Of a stretch of 64,000 bases of DNA, positions 28,201 to 38,812 are shown in pieces. Numbering within the stretch: the stretch's first letter is position 1; each line of letters begins with the position of its first letter. Location of the stretch: positions 19,173,289 to 19,237,288 of the forward strand of contig NC_045146.1 in the NCBI RefSeq assembly GCF_008831285.2. Reading direction: 5' to 3'. The stretch is from Nymphaea colorata. Taxonomy: Eukaryota > Streptophyta > Magnoliopsida > Nymphaeales > Nymphaeaceae. A program made the translations under genes and the position numbers. The notes under the pieces are model-generated. The model was not told the origin of the DNA and searched no databases. It worked only from the letters and a program-made list of their open reading frames with translations.

Positions 28201-28779
28201 AAGAGCTTGAGCTCTGTACAGTTTTTTGTTTTCAAACGTCATGCAAAAGGTTATGACAGTAGTTTTTCTTGTCGAGCTGACAAGTACTGGAACATCCAAA
28301 AGGCTAGTGTTTCACTTCCTCCACAAAGGGGGGAAACAACAAAGGATGTAAAGTTTATCAGTTCTTAGGCCTTTGGCCTTTTCTATGATAATCAGAGGAC
28401 ACTTGGAATATAAGCAGCAATTGTGGAAGAAGGTTGGAGCTAAGAGCAAGCAATTCCAGGGTTGCTCTCAAGCAAGACAGGAATAAAATTGATTACACCT
28501 ATAGTTACCTACAGGAATTCACATGCCACAACTTCTGGAGACTCTTTTGCAGTTATAATAGATGTAAGTGTGCAACTGTGCAAGTGTGCTTCCCAGACAC
28601 ATACCCATCTCTTTTAGTTTTTCATATTCTACCTCCATGCCCATGGTATATATTATATACTGTACCTGCACCTATAGGCATAGGGTATCCATTCTTGTTT
28701 CAAGCCCTTACCTTTGAATATATCATGGATCCTTCTCTATGTCAGACGGGTGTGGGGTGTGGTGACACACACACACACA

Positions 28780-28811
<32 letters not shown>

Positions 28812-29352
28812 TGATTATATATAATGCAAAATTGTCCACAAACTACAAAATTATCAATTAACAATTAACAACCTATAACAAAACAATTATTACATAATCA
28901 ACTAATCGTTCATACTTTATTAAAATCATATTCATGACTTTTGTCCTTCCATTAATATTTTCCATGCTTTCAATCTCATTACCAAAATCATCAAAAGAAG
29001 GAATAACATGATTGGCTAAATCCATGTTTTTCTTTTCCTTTACCAGCCAACTTGCAATTTCTACACTTCAAATTTAACAATATTATAAATAAAATAACCA
29101 GGTTGGAAGTTAGGCTCATAACAATAATAATAGAAGCAAACATAGCTTAGTTATAAGCCTAAAAGGCTAAAAAAGCCATAAATATTTTGTGTGTGTCTAT
29201 ATATATAAAATTTGTAAAGCCCTAAAATAGACCTGTCTGGCCATATATTAAAAGTATAATTTAGTTAGAGCCAATGAACGTTAATTATTATTGTGCATCG
29301 AGATTCAAAATAGTTAATCAGATAAAGATTGGTAACTTAATATATAACTGAT

Positions 29353-29385
<33 letters not shown>

Positions 29386-29553
29386 GGAGCCAAAATCCTC
29401 CGGCCATCTTGAGCACTGTCCAATCACAGCCATCCGAGGCATTGTATTGGGCAGATGTGATTAAACACGCTGCCTGATACAATGCATCAAATAGTGTGCT
29501 GTGAGAGGCTAGAGGATTTGCCCATCCAAACCTAGATGGAAAAAGTCATAAAT

Positions 29554-29607
<54 letters not shown>

Positions 29608-30075
29608 TCTCAGATTTTTATATAAAATAGATGTATAACAGCATAAGACAAATATAACCACATATATAAGACAGATTATATAATAATAGTAAAACATGTA
29701 TGCATATTACAAGGCTAATAGATAAATAGTGTATGCATATTAACATGCCAACAGAAAGAGAACAGGCAAATAAGGACAAGAAAACTGAACAAAACATAAT
29801 TTATTTAACAGATTAATCAAAAGCATACGTATTATATATAAAGCAGTAAATGTATTATCAACAGAGCACATACATGTATAAACAGATTGTAAACACATTA
29901 CATAGACAAAGCAGAGAGAGAGTGTACTCTGGAGGCAACAAACAAATTTGATTCCACACTGCACTGGCCGATGTCTGATGTTGCCTGAGAGATAGAGACC
30001 AGCACATCTGAGAAAAAGAAGGTGATGGTGGCTGCGGCCCTGTGGAGAAAGATAGAGCCAGAGAGGTGGTGACAC

Positions 30076-30107
<32 letters not shown>

Positions 30108-32808
30108 GAATGAAAAAATAAAGAGATCTGCCTTCAGTCACCACATCATTGTTGACAGTTGCCGCCTAGCCCTAATCGTTTTTGGTCACCAGTTTCCACT
30201 TGTCCTCATTGTTGTTGGTCACCTGTCACTCAAGCAGAGAAACACAAGAAGGAGATAGAATTTCAGCCATTGGTGGTGATTGGTGAGGCCGAAAGAGAAA
30301 GATCGGATCCTAAAAGGATGGCATAAGCCTGCATGGACTTGGGTTGGACCCCACTCGATATTGACTCAAGTCAGGTGTGCACTTGCCTTGTTCAGAAAAA
30401 GGTAAGTCACATCCGGCTTGTGTTTACCAAGTTGGTTCCTCCACTGCACCTAAGCTGTGCCAGAATCCTATTTTGGGGCATGCATGTTGCACAGGGTCCT
30501 TCTCTTAAATGTCCATGAATGTACTCAATTTATCCAGAACTCCGATTGCTTACTGGAAACAAGAATATTATGATCAATTCATGTATATCATGTCATGTTT
30601 CAAGATTCATCTTGCAGAAACCCACTTATTTATATTATATTTCTTGGTGCAGTGTAGGCATATCATGGTCTTATATTATATGAATAATTCTCATTTTCAT
30701 TTTTCTATGTTTCCATAAGAACAGATGATGTTTATCTTAATCTTTACTTTTTGGTCCTTTGTTGTTCAAGCATTCAGGTTACTGCATTCTTATATCTAAT
30801 TCGTGGCAAGGAAATAGGGAACTAATTTTCATGTTGAACCACTTCTTTTCTCCTTTCACTGTCATATACTAGGTTTCTTGTTAGTGTTGTACTCTTTTCA
30901 CATGATATAGAATGATTTACATGAGGACTTAACACCGGAGTTGTAGTCTTTTGCATAGGAAAACAACAGTTTCCTTGTTGACTATTTTGAAATGTCCTGC
31001 CTTACTGATTAACATGGGCATGATATTAACATTTATAATTTCTGTTCTCACTCTTTGCCTGCTAAATTTCCTGTATGCAGAAGTTGACAGGTGGTACTCT
31101 AGTTTCTAGAAACAAGGAGTACATTGTTTTTTACAGGGGAAACGACTTTTTGCCCCCTGCTGTGGCTGAGAGGTTATTAGAAAGAGAAAAACTAGCTGTA
31201 CTTCAGTATGAAAAGGAAGAACAAGAGCGATTAAGGGCATCAGCCTTGACAGTTTCAAATGTCCCAACACCTAAGCGGCCATATCTTGCTGGTACCCTGG
31301 CAGAGAGTTTGGAAGCTAATTCTCGATGGGGAAGAGAACCGAGTGCTGAAGAAAGGGAAAAGATGATGAAAGATGCAGCTTTTGCAAAACACGCTTCTCT
31401 TGTTACATATCTAGAGAGGAAGCTGGCTATTGTAGGATTCCCAACATTGTGATGTTTAAAATTGTAACGTTATCTGTCATTTGCACGTTAACTAATTTTC
31501 ATCTGCACTGAAATGGCAGGCACGAGGTAAGGTGACCAAGGCAGAGAGAGCTCTTAGAAAGATGCAAGAAGCTCTAATTCCAGCAGAACTGCCTGATGAT
31601 CAAGAAATCATCACTGATGAAGAAAGGTCCATGTTCAGAAAACTGGGTCTCAGCATGCAAGCTTTCTTGAACCTGGGTAATTCCACGAAGCATTTTCATG
31701 TTTAATTTGGTTATCCACCTCTAATCCTTGAATTCCAATATTCATGCTAAATTCTTAATACAGGAAGGCGTGGCATTTTTGATGGTATTGTGGAAAACAT
31801 ACACCTCCACTGGAAGCACCGGGAGATCATCAAGATAATGGTAAAGGGAAAGAGTTTGCCACTTGTCAAGCATATTGCAATATCTCTTGAAGCTGAAAGT
31901 GGGGGTATCTTGATATCTGTGGACAAAACTACCAAAGGCTATGCAATCATCCTTTATCGTGGAAAGAACTATATGCGGCCATCAAAGATTAGGCCAACGA
32001 ATCTGTTGACAAGAAGGAAAGCCTTGGCTCATTCAGTTGAGCTCCAGAGACGTGAGGTGATAATAAAATGTCTTTAATGGTTACTGGAAGAAGAAAAAAA
32101 AAACAGAAAGGACAAATGCATCAAAATTTTCAAAGTACAATAGTACAATACTGTTTGAGCTGTAAAGGTCTTGGACTGATTATTTTTCCCCTCAATGGTT
32201 TTTTCTGGGTCCTGACTGGCTCATTGATTTTCATTCCAGGCATTAAATCACCGTGAACATGAGATACGGAACTGAAAAACTTGCTAAAATCAGCATTAGC
32301 ATTGTTTTTTGTTTCTTCTCTTTGACTAATTTGTCATTTGTCAAACATGTCCCAGGCACTTAATCATCATATATTGGACCTGCAGAAAAGGATTAAGTTG
32401 CTGAAATCCGAACTAGTATGTTCTTCTATATTCAAAAGGAGATTAGCCAATCTGTTCATATCATTCTAATTTGTGGTTGATTTTCATGCATCCTTAATTA
32501 CTTTCTAGTTACAGCCTTTTGTCTGTCTTCAGGATAAGATGAGGGCTGGTGAAGAAACAGATATTGAGCAGTTGTACGCCAAGTTTGATGCTGAGTCTTC
32601 ATCTGAAGATGATTCAGAAGTAAGCCCCGGTGATAATATAGTTTTATCTTTATAGTCAAATGTCTGCTTGCTTAACCGTTTCTAGTTTGCTAGACCTAAT
32701 CTGTGCCTGTACATATAGGATGAAGATGAAGCATATCTTGAAACCCGTGATAGTGGTGATGAGGGAGAAAAGAAGAACAAGTCTGTTGCTGAAACAGAAT
32801 TAAAGTGA
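25300..32808 (+). CDS. CFM3: CRM-domain chloroplast splicing factor, CFM3 type
   Basis: Nine exons: 25300-26196, 26707-27190, 27264-27394, 31081-31431, 31520-31676, 31764-32056, 32356-32415, 32533-32619 and 32719-32808. They give 2550 nt and 849 residues. The Ser-rich N-terminus starting MATSLSF fits a plastid transit peptide; an in-frame ATG at 25294 is the alternative start. Three CRM domains follow. CRM1 is at about 232-330 ([35 protein letters not shown]). CRM2 is at about 438-535 ([38 protein letters not shown]). CRM3 is at about 650-752 ([39 protein letters not shown]). A coiled-coil-like stretch and an acidic tail end the protein. CRM proteins bind group II introns, and maize and Arabidopsis CFM3 promote splicing of several plastid introns. 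CRM2 is interrupted by a 3.7-kb intron rich in repeats. Confidence 0.95.
28764..28811. repeat. (AC)n microsatellite in CFM3 intron 3
   Basis: About 48 bases of (AC)n with one internal ACAT interruption, directly readable. Confidence 0.95.
29391..29521. mobile_element. Foldback MITE-like element in CFM3 intron 3
   Basis: The two ends are inverted copies: CAAAATCCTCCGGCC at the left and, read on the other strand, GGCAAATCCTCTAGCC at the right. Inner arms also pair (GGCATTGTATTGGGCAG against CTGCCTGATACAATGCATC). Nearly the whole 131 bp can fold into one hairpin. (AT)n tracts lie at 29360-29384 and 29557-29600. No clear target duplication can be fixed because of the AT-rich edges. Confidence 0.6.
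29557..29600. repeat. (AT)n microsatellite in CFM3 intron 3
   Basis: A run of about 44 bases of pure TA dinucleotides. Confidence 0.95.
32240..32291 (+). pseudogene. Relic duplicate of CFM3 exon 7 with a stop codon
   Basis: A segment preceded by TTCATTCCAG begins GCATTAAATCACC and mirrors true exon 7 (32356-32415, GCACTTAATCATC, ends GCTGAAATC) through its matching end GCTAAAATC. Read in the host frame it gives [11 protein letters not shown] and then a stop, where the true exon gives [20 protein letters not shown]. It still has an acceptor-like end but no clear donor. It is best read as a decayed tandem exon copy; if used, it would end the protein just after CRM3. Confidence 0.45.
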
Positions 32809-34200
32809 TTAAATGTCAGCCAGGATGATTCCCCTACCTTTTAGTGATATTGGACTAGTAACTGGTTCAGTTGATGTCCTCTTGTTTGACGTTTACATCA
32901 CAGCCTGCTATTGAAGTTGCAATAATTTTGTCCACGTTATGAAGGTTGATGCTGAAAATGATATGAAACTCATCGGTATGGTGTATCATTCCAATGCAAG
33001 GCGAGGAATTTTAGTCTCGCAGCATCAGGATGGAGTCACCGACTCACCAGGTACCTACTCCATCTCATTAATATGTCCAGGAAAATTTTCAATATTTAAG
33101 TTGAACCAGCTTTCTCTGTCTTTATTGCACCATGCTAATCATGATTATACCATCTGAATTATCAAATAGAAATTATGCTAGCAGCAATTCTTTGGATCTC
33201 ATGAAAGATTATGTGGGATCTTTTGCAAAGCAAGTTATTGTCCCCTCTTATCCACCATCCTCTTCCAATCACATTCTTATCGAAGGGCCATTTCATATTG
33301 ATTTGATTCATAGTTCTGGATGGAGATAAATGTCATTTTCTGAAACACTTCCAAGTTTAGAATCTCTTTTACCTTTTCCTTTGGTTTATGATAAGGCTAA
33401 ACTTCATCAATCTTCTTCCTAAGTCCATGTCACCAAGTGCTGATCCCTTGAAAAACTTCAGGTTTTCGGTTGGAGAAAACATAGAGGAAGAAGCTATAAG
33501 AAAACTAGTTTCTATTTAAGCTGCACTGCCGTGCTTCAAGGTTTTGTGTGACTTATACCATCCTCTAAGTTTTTACTTCTTACTGATGGAATTTGCTGGG
33601 ACAGCAAGTTTGACAGGCAGCGGCATCAGGAGCTTTCGAACAAGGATATGAGACTCTATTAGCAGAGGAGACAAACGATGTCAAGTTGGCGTACAACTCA
33701 TAGCGATTGTCAATTTGTCATGGAAGGAGTTTGAAAAATGAGACATGCTTTCAACTGGATAAGATTGGAAACAGATGAACACTTCTACCATGAAGCTAAA
33801 GAGTGCATAATGAAGTTCGAATACAAACTTGGTTGGATCAGAAGGGCTTGATATACCGGTTGGTTCGCAGATATCTTGCAGTTCTACTTCCATTCCCACA
33901 GCCACCATGTTTGACCAAGCAGAAGCTGTAGGCGCACAATCTGAAATATGTAGATACACCTAGAGAGTTTCTGCTGTCTCCAAGAGGGTTCACCTCTGAC
34001 CTGTTATTTCAACTGTACTTGTCCTACAAAGGCAAGCCCTTGTAAGGAACAGTACTGCCCCAACTGTGCATATCTTTTTTTTGGTTTCTGTCTAGTTTTT
34101 CTCAGTTTCCTTTTTCTTTTCTCATTCTTCTTCACTTACTTTGCTTTTCTTTTTTTGGAATCTATGTGCATATATATATATATATATAAATTTTAAATGG
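32809..34200. other. 3' flank of the CFM3-like gene
   Basis: No further CFM3 coding exon is recognised after the TGA at 32806-32808. Transcribed 3' UTR probably occupies the first part. Short open frames (for example 33681-33959 on the minus strand) resemble no family I know. An (AT)n tract lies at about 34170-34188. Confidence 0.4.
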
Positions 34201-34212
34201 TGATTTTTGCTT

Positions 34213-34400
34213 TTTAGAGTTACCAGCCATCTTATAAAGACCGTTCAATCTACCATGATGGACGGTTAAGAGAAAAACAAGAAGAAATGGATATTTTTGA
34301 CATCTAATATTAGTTCTCACCTTTTTTCTTTATATTTTTCTCTCAACCACCCACTTGCATCAAATTGATGGCCCTGATTAGATGGCTCAGTAACTCTAAA
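34213..34400. mobile_element. MITE-like element, 188 bp
   Basis: The left end TTTAGAGTTACCAGCCATCT and the complement of the right end TTTAGAGTTACTGAGCCATCT pair over about 20 bases with small differences. The interior is non-coding and AT-rich. The superfamily is not assigned, since no target duplication is clear. Confidence 0.55.
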
Positions 34401-34828
34401 TAGTCAGAGTCGCCACTCATTCACTCATGTATATTAACCATTTTGAGCTCCATTCAAACATGGTTGGCTAATTCAATTGCCTAATTCAATGCATTTGGGT
34501 GGATGTGATTAATCATGTCATCCAGCGGTGTGTTGGATTTCTTTGTCCAAATCAAAACAAAGAAATTTTAAAACCCAACATGAATATAATGTAAAAATTC
34601 CAATGTATACAATACTGCAGCGTGGCAGTGGTGCTAGCTTCCACTCCACAATTCACGGGGGTAGATGCATTCATTTGCTAATTCATGTACGTTATAAATT
34701 TGTTTCTTGTATTTTCATTTTCTACATTATAACAAAGGATCAGTGTGAAGATGAAATCAAGTAGGGGATTCCCCCAACTACAATACCTTACCAGGAGAAC
34801 AATGTGGGAAGCTCAAGATGAGCAATGA

Positions 34829-35276
34829 CTAGGGCTGCACAACGAGCCGAGCCAACTCGGGTTTAACTCGAATTTGCTCAAAAAACTCGGTAAGTGCTCG
34901 ACTCATTTATAAACAAGCGAAGTTTGAGCTTACAAAGATACTCGAAACAATAAACGAGTTGAATTCGAGTTTCAAGAACTTGACTCATTTATACTCGACT
35001 CGTTTATATTCAACTAGACTTGCTAACCGACACTCTATATAATATTGTCAAAACTGGTTCACCGAATAATTGCTTTTAATTTTTAGGGTAAAAACAAATT
35101 TTCACAAGTTCCATGAGTTAACACTTACATGAGTTAATGTTGACACGAGTGAACGCTTAAACTAGTTAAATGAGTTAAACGAGTCCGGTTCGAGCTCTAT
35201 TTTGTGTAGTGGAGTCGAGCTCAAGCTTGCTATAAAGAGCTCGACTCGAGTTCGACTCATCTCATGACAGCCCTAG
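34829..35276. mobile_element. MITE-like element with CTAGGGCTG ends
   Basis: It starts CTAGGGCTGCACAACGAG and ends CATGACAGCCCTAG, so the outer nine bases are perfect inverted repeats. The interior is filled with GAGCTCGACTCGAG-like variants. Flanks AATG (left, just outside one more paired base) and AATG (right) may be the target duplication. A relative lies at 51145-51722. Confidence 0.6.
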
Positions 35277-36082
35277 TAATGACAGGGTTAGGACTCAATG
35301 GGCCGTGTGGACGACACCCTCATTTCGCCCAGTCTTGGTCTCGTGAAGATTTGGCTTTCAGAGGTCAAGTTTTTGGTGAGTTCCAAAATCATGGTTTGTA
35401 TATTTGGATGACAGCCTAATTTTAGTGCAGTGTTTTTCTTTTTGCCTCCGAAACAGCGTTTTGGAGTGTCATCCACACACTCTTCTTCGTTTTCACCCTA
35501 AGTTTTAAATTTTAATAAGTTAAATTGATCAAAGTATGTGCCTTAACAAAGTGAATTAACAAAAATGCCTGCTAAAAAAAGTCTTCAAAGTTCATGGTTT
35601 CAATTTCATCCACTTGATCCACCACTCCAAAATACAAACAGTTAATAATCTCTATGAGTATAACTCAATTACTCTATTGGATTGGATCCTCTACAATTCC
35701 ACTGCATCAAATTCCAAACAAATGTTAGGTAGCACTTTTGAGTGATTGATTGACATCAAACTTAGGTCTGAAAAGCCCCAATTTTGACAAATTCTGGTCC
35801 TCAAAAGAAATCTGTCCTTAAACAAGGAAAACTATGTTTTGGGTATGTCATCCCTGTTTCAATTCACGTGGGTGCAGAGCCGAGGGGAGGACTCGCAGGG
35901 ACCTGACCCTCCACCCCCCACCTTTCAAAAAAAGTAAAATAAAATATATGTAAATTTTAAAAAAATTCACTTGTCCTATATAAAATTTTGAAAAATGATA
36001 TTTCGGCCCCTGCCAAAATTTAGAAACTTTAATTCACTTCCCCTCATGAAAAAATTACGGCGCAGCACATGCCCTGCCTCAG

Positions 36083-36500
36083 GGATGTCAATCCTTCTAG
36101 TGCAATTAAGATTTGAATCCAGCCATTCGAACTAGATAAGAAAATCTGAAACTAATAACTCAATTCAAACACGTTATGAGGTAGGAATGTCAATTTTTTA
36201 AGGTATTAGCCACCATGGAGTTCAGATTTGAACTAATTCAGTTTCAATTAGAAAATCTGGATCACGGGTACTAATTGAATTTGAGTAGAAGGGATGTCAA
36301 TTGTTTGGGTATTAATCAATTCATATGCAGATCTGGATCCGATAGTAGGATTTAATAAGAAAATCTACCGAATTTGAATATGGCATCCGGCAAGGATGTC
36401 AAGTGTTCCAAACTTAACCGGTATCTGATTTGAGTTTGCATCCAATTGTTCAAATAAATCGGATTACCAGTTAATTTGAATATGGGCATAAAGTTTCTTA
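36083..36500. repeat. Diverged tandem repeat, about 104-bp unit
   Basis: Four units begin with GGATGTCAAT-like sequence at about 36083, 36184, 36292 and 36394 (spacings 101, 108 and 102). Each is followed by a GGTATTA- or TTTGAAT-rich body and an AGAAAATCTG-like stretch. Similarity between units is low to moderate. Confidence 0.5.
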
Positions 36501-36837
36501 TTTGAATCCAAATGTGGCAATCTGATTTTATGAAGGATATCCGAATTTCGACTACATTCAAGAAATCCAAATTGCGTTTGCATTTTGTCCTTCGAGCAAG
36601 AATCATTTGAATCAGACTGCGAATCCAACTAAACAAATGCCCAATTCCTAGTTGCCGACTGCTACTTTTGCGCTTGAAGATATTCGATCGGACTACCAAA
36701 TCCGCATTCGAATCATCCCCATCCCAGGCTATGCGACAATTTTCACACGGTGGATGAGAGAAAATTTTCTCAAAGCAGCAAAATACAGCAACATTCAAGC
36801 ACTCCGGCAGCTTCACCCTCCGTCCGGCAGAACAGTA

Positions 36838-36858
36838 GCTCTCTCTCTCTCTCTCTTG
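36838..36858 (+). promoter_or_regulatory. (CT)n tract in the probable PORR gene leader
   Basis: A short (CT)n run sits about 530 bases upstream of the PORR start, in sequence that probably contains the transcription start. Pyrimidine tracts are common in plant leaders. No TATA position is certain. Confidence 0.35.
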
Positions 36859-37387
36859 AACTTTGCTTTTTTGCAGCTTTATTCGGCTAGGCAGCTTGTA
36901 CTTGTTGATGTCAACTCTGGATTTTCATTTGACCTTTTCAATCGAAAGGGTGTTGCTTGGGGAGTGATATTTGTTGTATGGGAGAACGAAATCGTGCGTT
37001 TGTCGTTTGATTCTGGCAATGTACCGTAATGTTTGAATCGGTTCTTGCTATTGATGAAAAAGTCGAGGGATTTACTCTCAATGGGTCATTGTAATTTTCT
37101 CCTAAAAGGTTGTTTGGGCGGCATATTGTCTGAGAAACTTTCTGGGTTTTCTTTTGTCAATTGAATTTCCGTTTCTATCGGTCTTCTCTTTCCCGTCCTT
37201 CTAAATAATCAATAGCAGGTTTTTTAGTTTCTGCAGAGGTTTTAACGAGAAGAGGGAAATTTTGGAGAATTTTCGATATTTTAGTTCTGAGTCTCCTTAG
37301 GTTTCTTGTTTACTTTCCTGTTTGGTGACATTTGTTTACGGTTTGGTCATTGTCTATTTTTTGTTGAGAACATTAGACGCTCTTGGT

Positions 37388-38812
37388 ATGTCATATCTGT
37401 ATAGAGTTTGCTGTGCTTTTAGTCGAACAGCCCAAGAAGAATGCACCTCCATTTTCAAATTTGGTCACTTAGCGTCCTGTATTCAGAAGAGATGGAAGAA
37501 GCCAGTAATTTCTGCACGGATGCGGTTGGAGGACAGAACAAGGGATATTAAATTCGATAAGCTGGTGAGAAATTTGAGAAGATTGAAAATAGTACTGAGG
37601 TTACAAAAATTGATCTTGGATCGAAAGAGTCCTTATGTGTCTGTGCAAATAATTTCTAAGTGGAGGCGCAAGGTTTCTTTGAACATTGGAATGGGGATTT
37701 TCCTGAGAAAGTATCCTCATATATTTGAGATTTTTACTCATCCAGTGAAGCGGAATGCCTGTTGCAGATTGACTAGGAAAATGATTGAATTGATTGAAGA
37801 GGAGAACAATGTCATTAGAGAAATGGAATTCGTGAATACCCAGTGTTTAAAGAAACTTCTGATGATTTCGACCAATGGGTCACTGCATATTCATGCCATA
37901 AGGTTGATCACTCGTGAATTAGGGTTGCCTGATGATTTCAAAGATTCAATCATTTTAAAGTATCCCAACGATTTCAGAATGGTAGATAATGAAATATTGG
38001 AACTGGTGTCTAGGGATGAAAGTTTGGCATCTGCAGAAATTGAAAAATGGAGAGAGAAAGAGTATACAGAAAAATGGTTGAGTGAATTTGAGACCAGATA
38101 TGCTTTTCAAATTCAATTTCCAACTGGTTACAAGATTGAGAAGGGTTTTAGGGAGAAACTGAGGAATTGGCAGAGACTCCCGTATTTGAAGCCCTACGAA
38201 AAACCTGTAAGCATTCGAGTTCGCTCTTGTGGAGGGGTTGCTCGATTTGAGAAACGTGCCGTTGGTATTCTTCATGAGTTCTTGTCTTTAACTGTGGAGA
38301 AGATGATTGATGTTGAGCGCATCTCACACTTCAGAAAGGATTTTGGCATGGAAATTAATGTGCGAGAACTTCTTCTTAAGCACCCTGGCATCTTTTACAT
38401 ATCGACAAAAGGGAACACCCAGACTGTTTTCCTTAGAGAAGCATACAGCAAAGGCAACTTGATAGAGCCAAATCCTGTCTACGTTGTTCGCAGGAAGATT
38501 CTTGATCTGCTTTTGCTTGGTCAGCGGTGCGGTAGAGGTTTGAGATTAGAGAGAAGTGAACAGTTGCAGAGAAGAGCTGGAATTGAAGTTAGAGAAGGCC
38601 CAAGAGATGGAGATTGGGTGATTCCAATTTTAGATGATATAGAATCTGAAGCTGTTGGTGGTGATACCAGTAATGAAGATGATGATGAATCTCTGTATGA
38701 TTTGCATGAAGAGGTTGGTGGTGATAGTATAGGTAATGTTGGTGATGATTGTGAAGGTGATGATGCTTATTTCACTAGCATCAGTGACGGAGATTCTTGC
38801 ATTGAAAAGTAG
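37388..38812 (+). CDS. PORR-domain organellar RNA-binding protein
   Basis: A single exon of 474 residues. The start was set at the ATG giving MSYLYRVCCAF; the frame is open upstream to 37322 but without an ATG. A short N-terminus rich in Arg, Ser and Cys fits an organellar targeting peptide. Residues about 50-385 form the plant organelle RNA recognition (PORR, formerly DUF860) domain: RDIKFDKLV at its start, FLRKYPHIFEIF, LKKLLMIS, LGLPDDFKDSIILKYP, F-x-I-x-FPTGYKIEKGFREKLRNWQRLPY, and KHPGIFYISTKGNTQTVFLREAY. PORR proteins such as maize WTF1 and Arabidopsis WTF9 bind group II introns and promote splicing in chloroplasts or mitochondria. The C-terminal 65 residues are strongly acidic with two EVGGDS/AVGGDT-like repeats, a less conserved tail. 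The organelle and target intron cannot be told from the sequence. Confidence 0.94.
   Translation: MSYLYRVCCAFSRTAQEECTSIFKFGHLASCIQKRWKKPVISARMRLEDRTRDIKFDKLVRNLRRLKIVLRLQKLILDRKSPYVSVQIISKWRRKVSLNIGMGIFLRKYPHIFEIFTHPVKRNACCRLTRKMIELIEEENNVIREMEFVNTQCLKKLLMISTNGSLHIHAIRLITRELGLPDDFKDSIILKYPNDFRMVDNEILELVSRDESLASAEIEKWREKEYTEKWLSEFETRYAFQIQFPTGYKIEKGFREKLRNWQRLPYLKPYEKPVSIRVRSCGGVARFEKRAVGILHEFLSLTVEKMIDVERISHFRKDFGMEINVRELLLKHPGIFYISTKGNTQTVFLREAYSKGNLIEPNPVYVVRRKILDLLLLGQRCGRGLRLERSEQLQRRAGIEVREGPRDGDWVIPILDDIESEAVGGDTSNEDDDESLYDLHEEVGGDSIGNVGDDCEGDDAYFTSISDGDSCIEK

Noticed and set aside
28764..28811. Regular repeats that could suggest a CRISPR array
   Set aside because: All regular repeats in the window are microsatellites or head-to-tail duplications without unique spacers, and the genome is a plant's.
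37322..37387. Upstream extension of the PORR reading frame
   Set aside because: The extension has no ATG (it opens with TTG) and reads hydrophobic non-family residues; the ATG at 37388 is the first usable start.
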